Shown here: positions 19,841 through 20,439 of the stretch, one piece after another | Position numbering within the stretch: position 1 is the stretch's first letter | Layout: every line of letters starts with the position of its first letter | Source of the DNA: Conoideocrella luteorostrata | Lineage: Eukaryota; Ascomycota; Sordariomycetes; Hypocreales; Clavicipitaceae | Assembly (NCBI GenBank): GCA_032433595.1 | Contig: JASWJB010000514.1 | Location: 1 to 20,439 of the forward strand | Direction of reading: 5' to 3' | Length of the DNA: 20,439 bases | The notes under the pieces: generated by a model | Databases searched by the model: none | What the model was told of the DNA's origin: nothing | Seen by the model: the letters and a program-made list of their open reading frames with translations, nothing else | Position numbers and translations under genes: made by a program

Positions 19841-20439
19841 TTAAAGTAAAATTAATATATAATAAAATTATAATTATTTAAAAAAACTATATAATACTTA
19901 AGAGTATTATTAGCTTAAGCTTAAATAAGTTTTATAATATAATTCCTAAAGGTAATAAAAGTATTTATTTTATAATATTAATAATAAAAATATAAATTAA
20001 TAATAAAAAATACTTTTATTTAAGTATATATTTTATATTTTTTTTAATAAATTATATAAGAATTTTTTTATTTATAATAATAATTTATAATATTTATAAT
20101 AACTTATTTTTTAATATAATTTAAATAAAAATATTTAATTAATTAAGTAAAAGTAAATTTTTTATTCTTAAAATTACTTTTTATAATAAAATAATTAATA
20201 ATTTATATAAAAAATATAAAAAAAAATAAATAAAGTAAAAAAAAACTAAAAGTATTAAATATAATAAAATAATTAAAATATAAAATAAAAAATAAAAAAA
20301 AATAAATTATATTAAAAAAAAAAAAGTAAAAAAAAGTAAATAATAAAGTAATAAATCCTTAAAATTATAATAAAAAAAAATAAAAAAAAAATAAAAATTT
20401 AAAAAAAAAAAATTAAAAGTAAATTTTATTAATATAAAG

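Larger units (their letters stand above)
16184..20439. other. RIP-saturated A+T-rich flank, no gene
   Basis: It has the same character as the left flank: C almost only before T or C, G almost only after A or G, practically no CpA, TpG or CpG (a lone CpA at 16673). No frame, RNA gene or recognisable element is visible over 4.2 kb. It is likely one or more old repeats at mutational saturation. Together with the left flank it was one contiguous region before E1 inserted. Confidence 0.85.

Noticed and set aside
16184..20439. Host genes, tRNA or rRNA genes, or CRISPR-like arrays in the flanks
   Set aside because: No frame, conserved RNA motif or regular repeat-spacer pattern is visible; the sequence is decayed A+T-rich DNA.

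Overview
The window is repeat-derived heterochromatin from a filamentous fungus, most likely a Pezizomycotina ascomycete. I infer this from C-to-T and G-to-A decay typical of repeat-induced point mutation (RIP) and from two Ty3/Gypsy retrotransposons with chromodomain integrases. There is no intact host gene, no RNA gene and no bacterial-type feature. Nearly every reading frame is broken by TAA/TAG codons explained by CAA/CAG to TAA/TAG or TGG to TAG changes.

Layout. Positions 1-1662 and 16184-20439 are extremely A+T-rich flanks with almost no CpA, TpG or CpG. Between them lies element 1 (E1, 1668-16178), a minus-strand chromovirus with 237-bp LTRs and a 5-bp target duplication (ACTTA). Its right-hand LTR is split by element 2 (E2, 8221-16125), a second, younger minus-strand chromovirus with 455-bp LTRs and its own 5-bp duplication (GGATG). 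Without E2 and one duplication copy, E1 is about 6.6 kb; E2 is 7.9 kb.

On the minus strand each element reads 5' LTR, gag, protease, reverse transcriptase, RNase H, integrase, chromodomain, 3' LTR. In E2, gag occupies one frame and protease to chromodomain another; the switch falls on an A AAA AAC heptamer in the right phase for -1 frameshifting. Both elements carry, just downstream of the LTR where the primer-binding site belongs, a sequence complementary to part of their own LTR, which suggests Tf1-type self-priming rather than tRNA priming.

The most interesting content lies between the chromodomain and the 3' LTR. Each element has there a decayed gene on the opposite (plus) strand, rich in Cys (or Tyr codons that were probably Cys). 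The E2 copy appears to have two exons around a 67-nt intron and a C-terminal coiled coil. Such an intron can survive retrotransposition only because it is antisense to the genomic RNA.

Decay history is also readable. In both LTR pairs the mutations sit on the inner side of each copy, and the outer edges are nearly clean, although E1 is surrounded by saturated DNA. E2 has strongly strand-asymmetric loss of CpA on the plus strand, while E1 and the flanks have lost both CpA and TpG.
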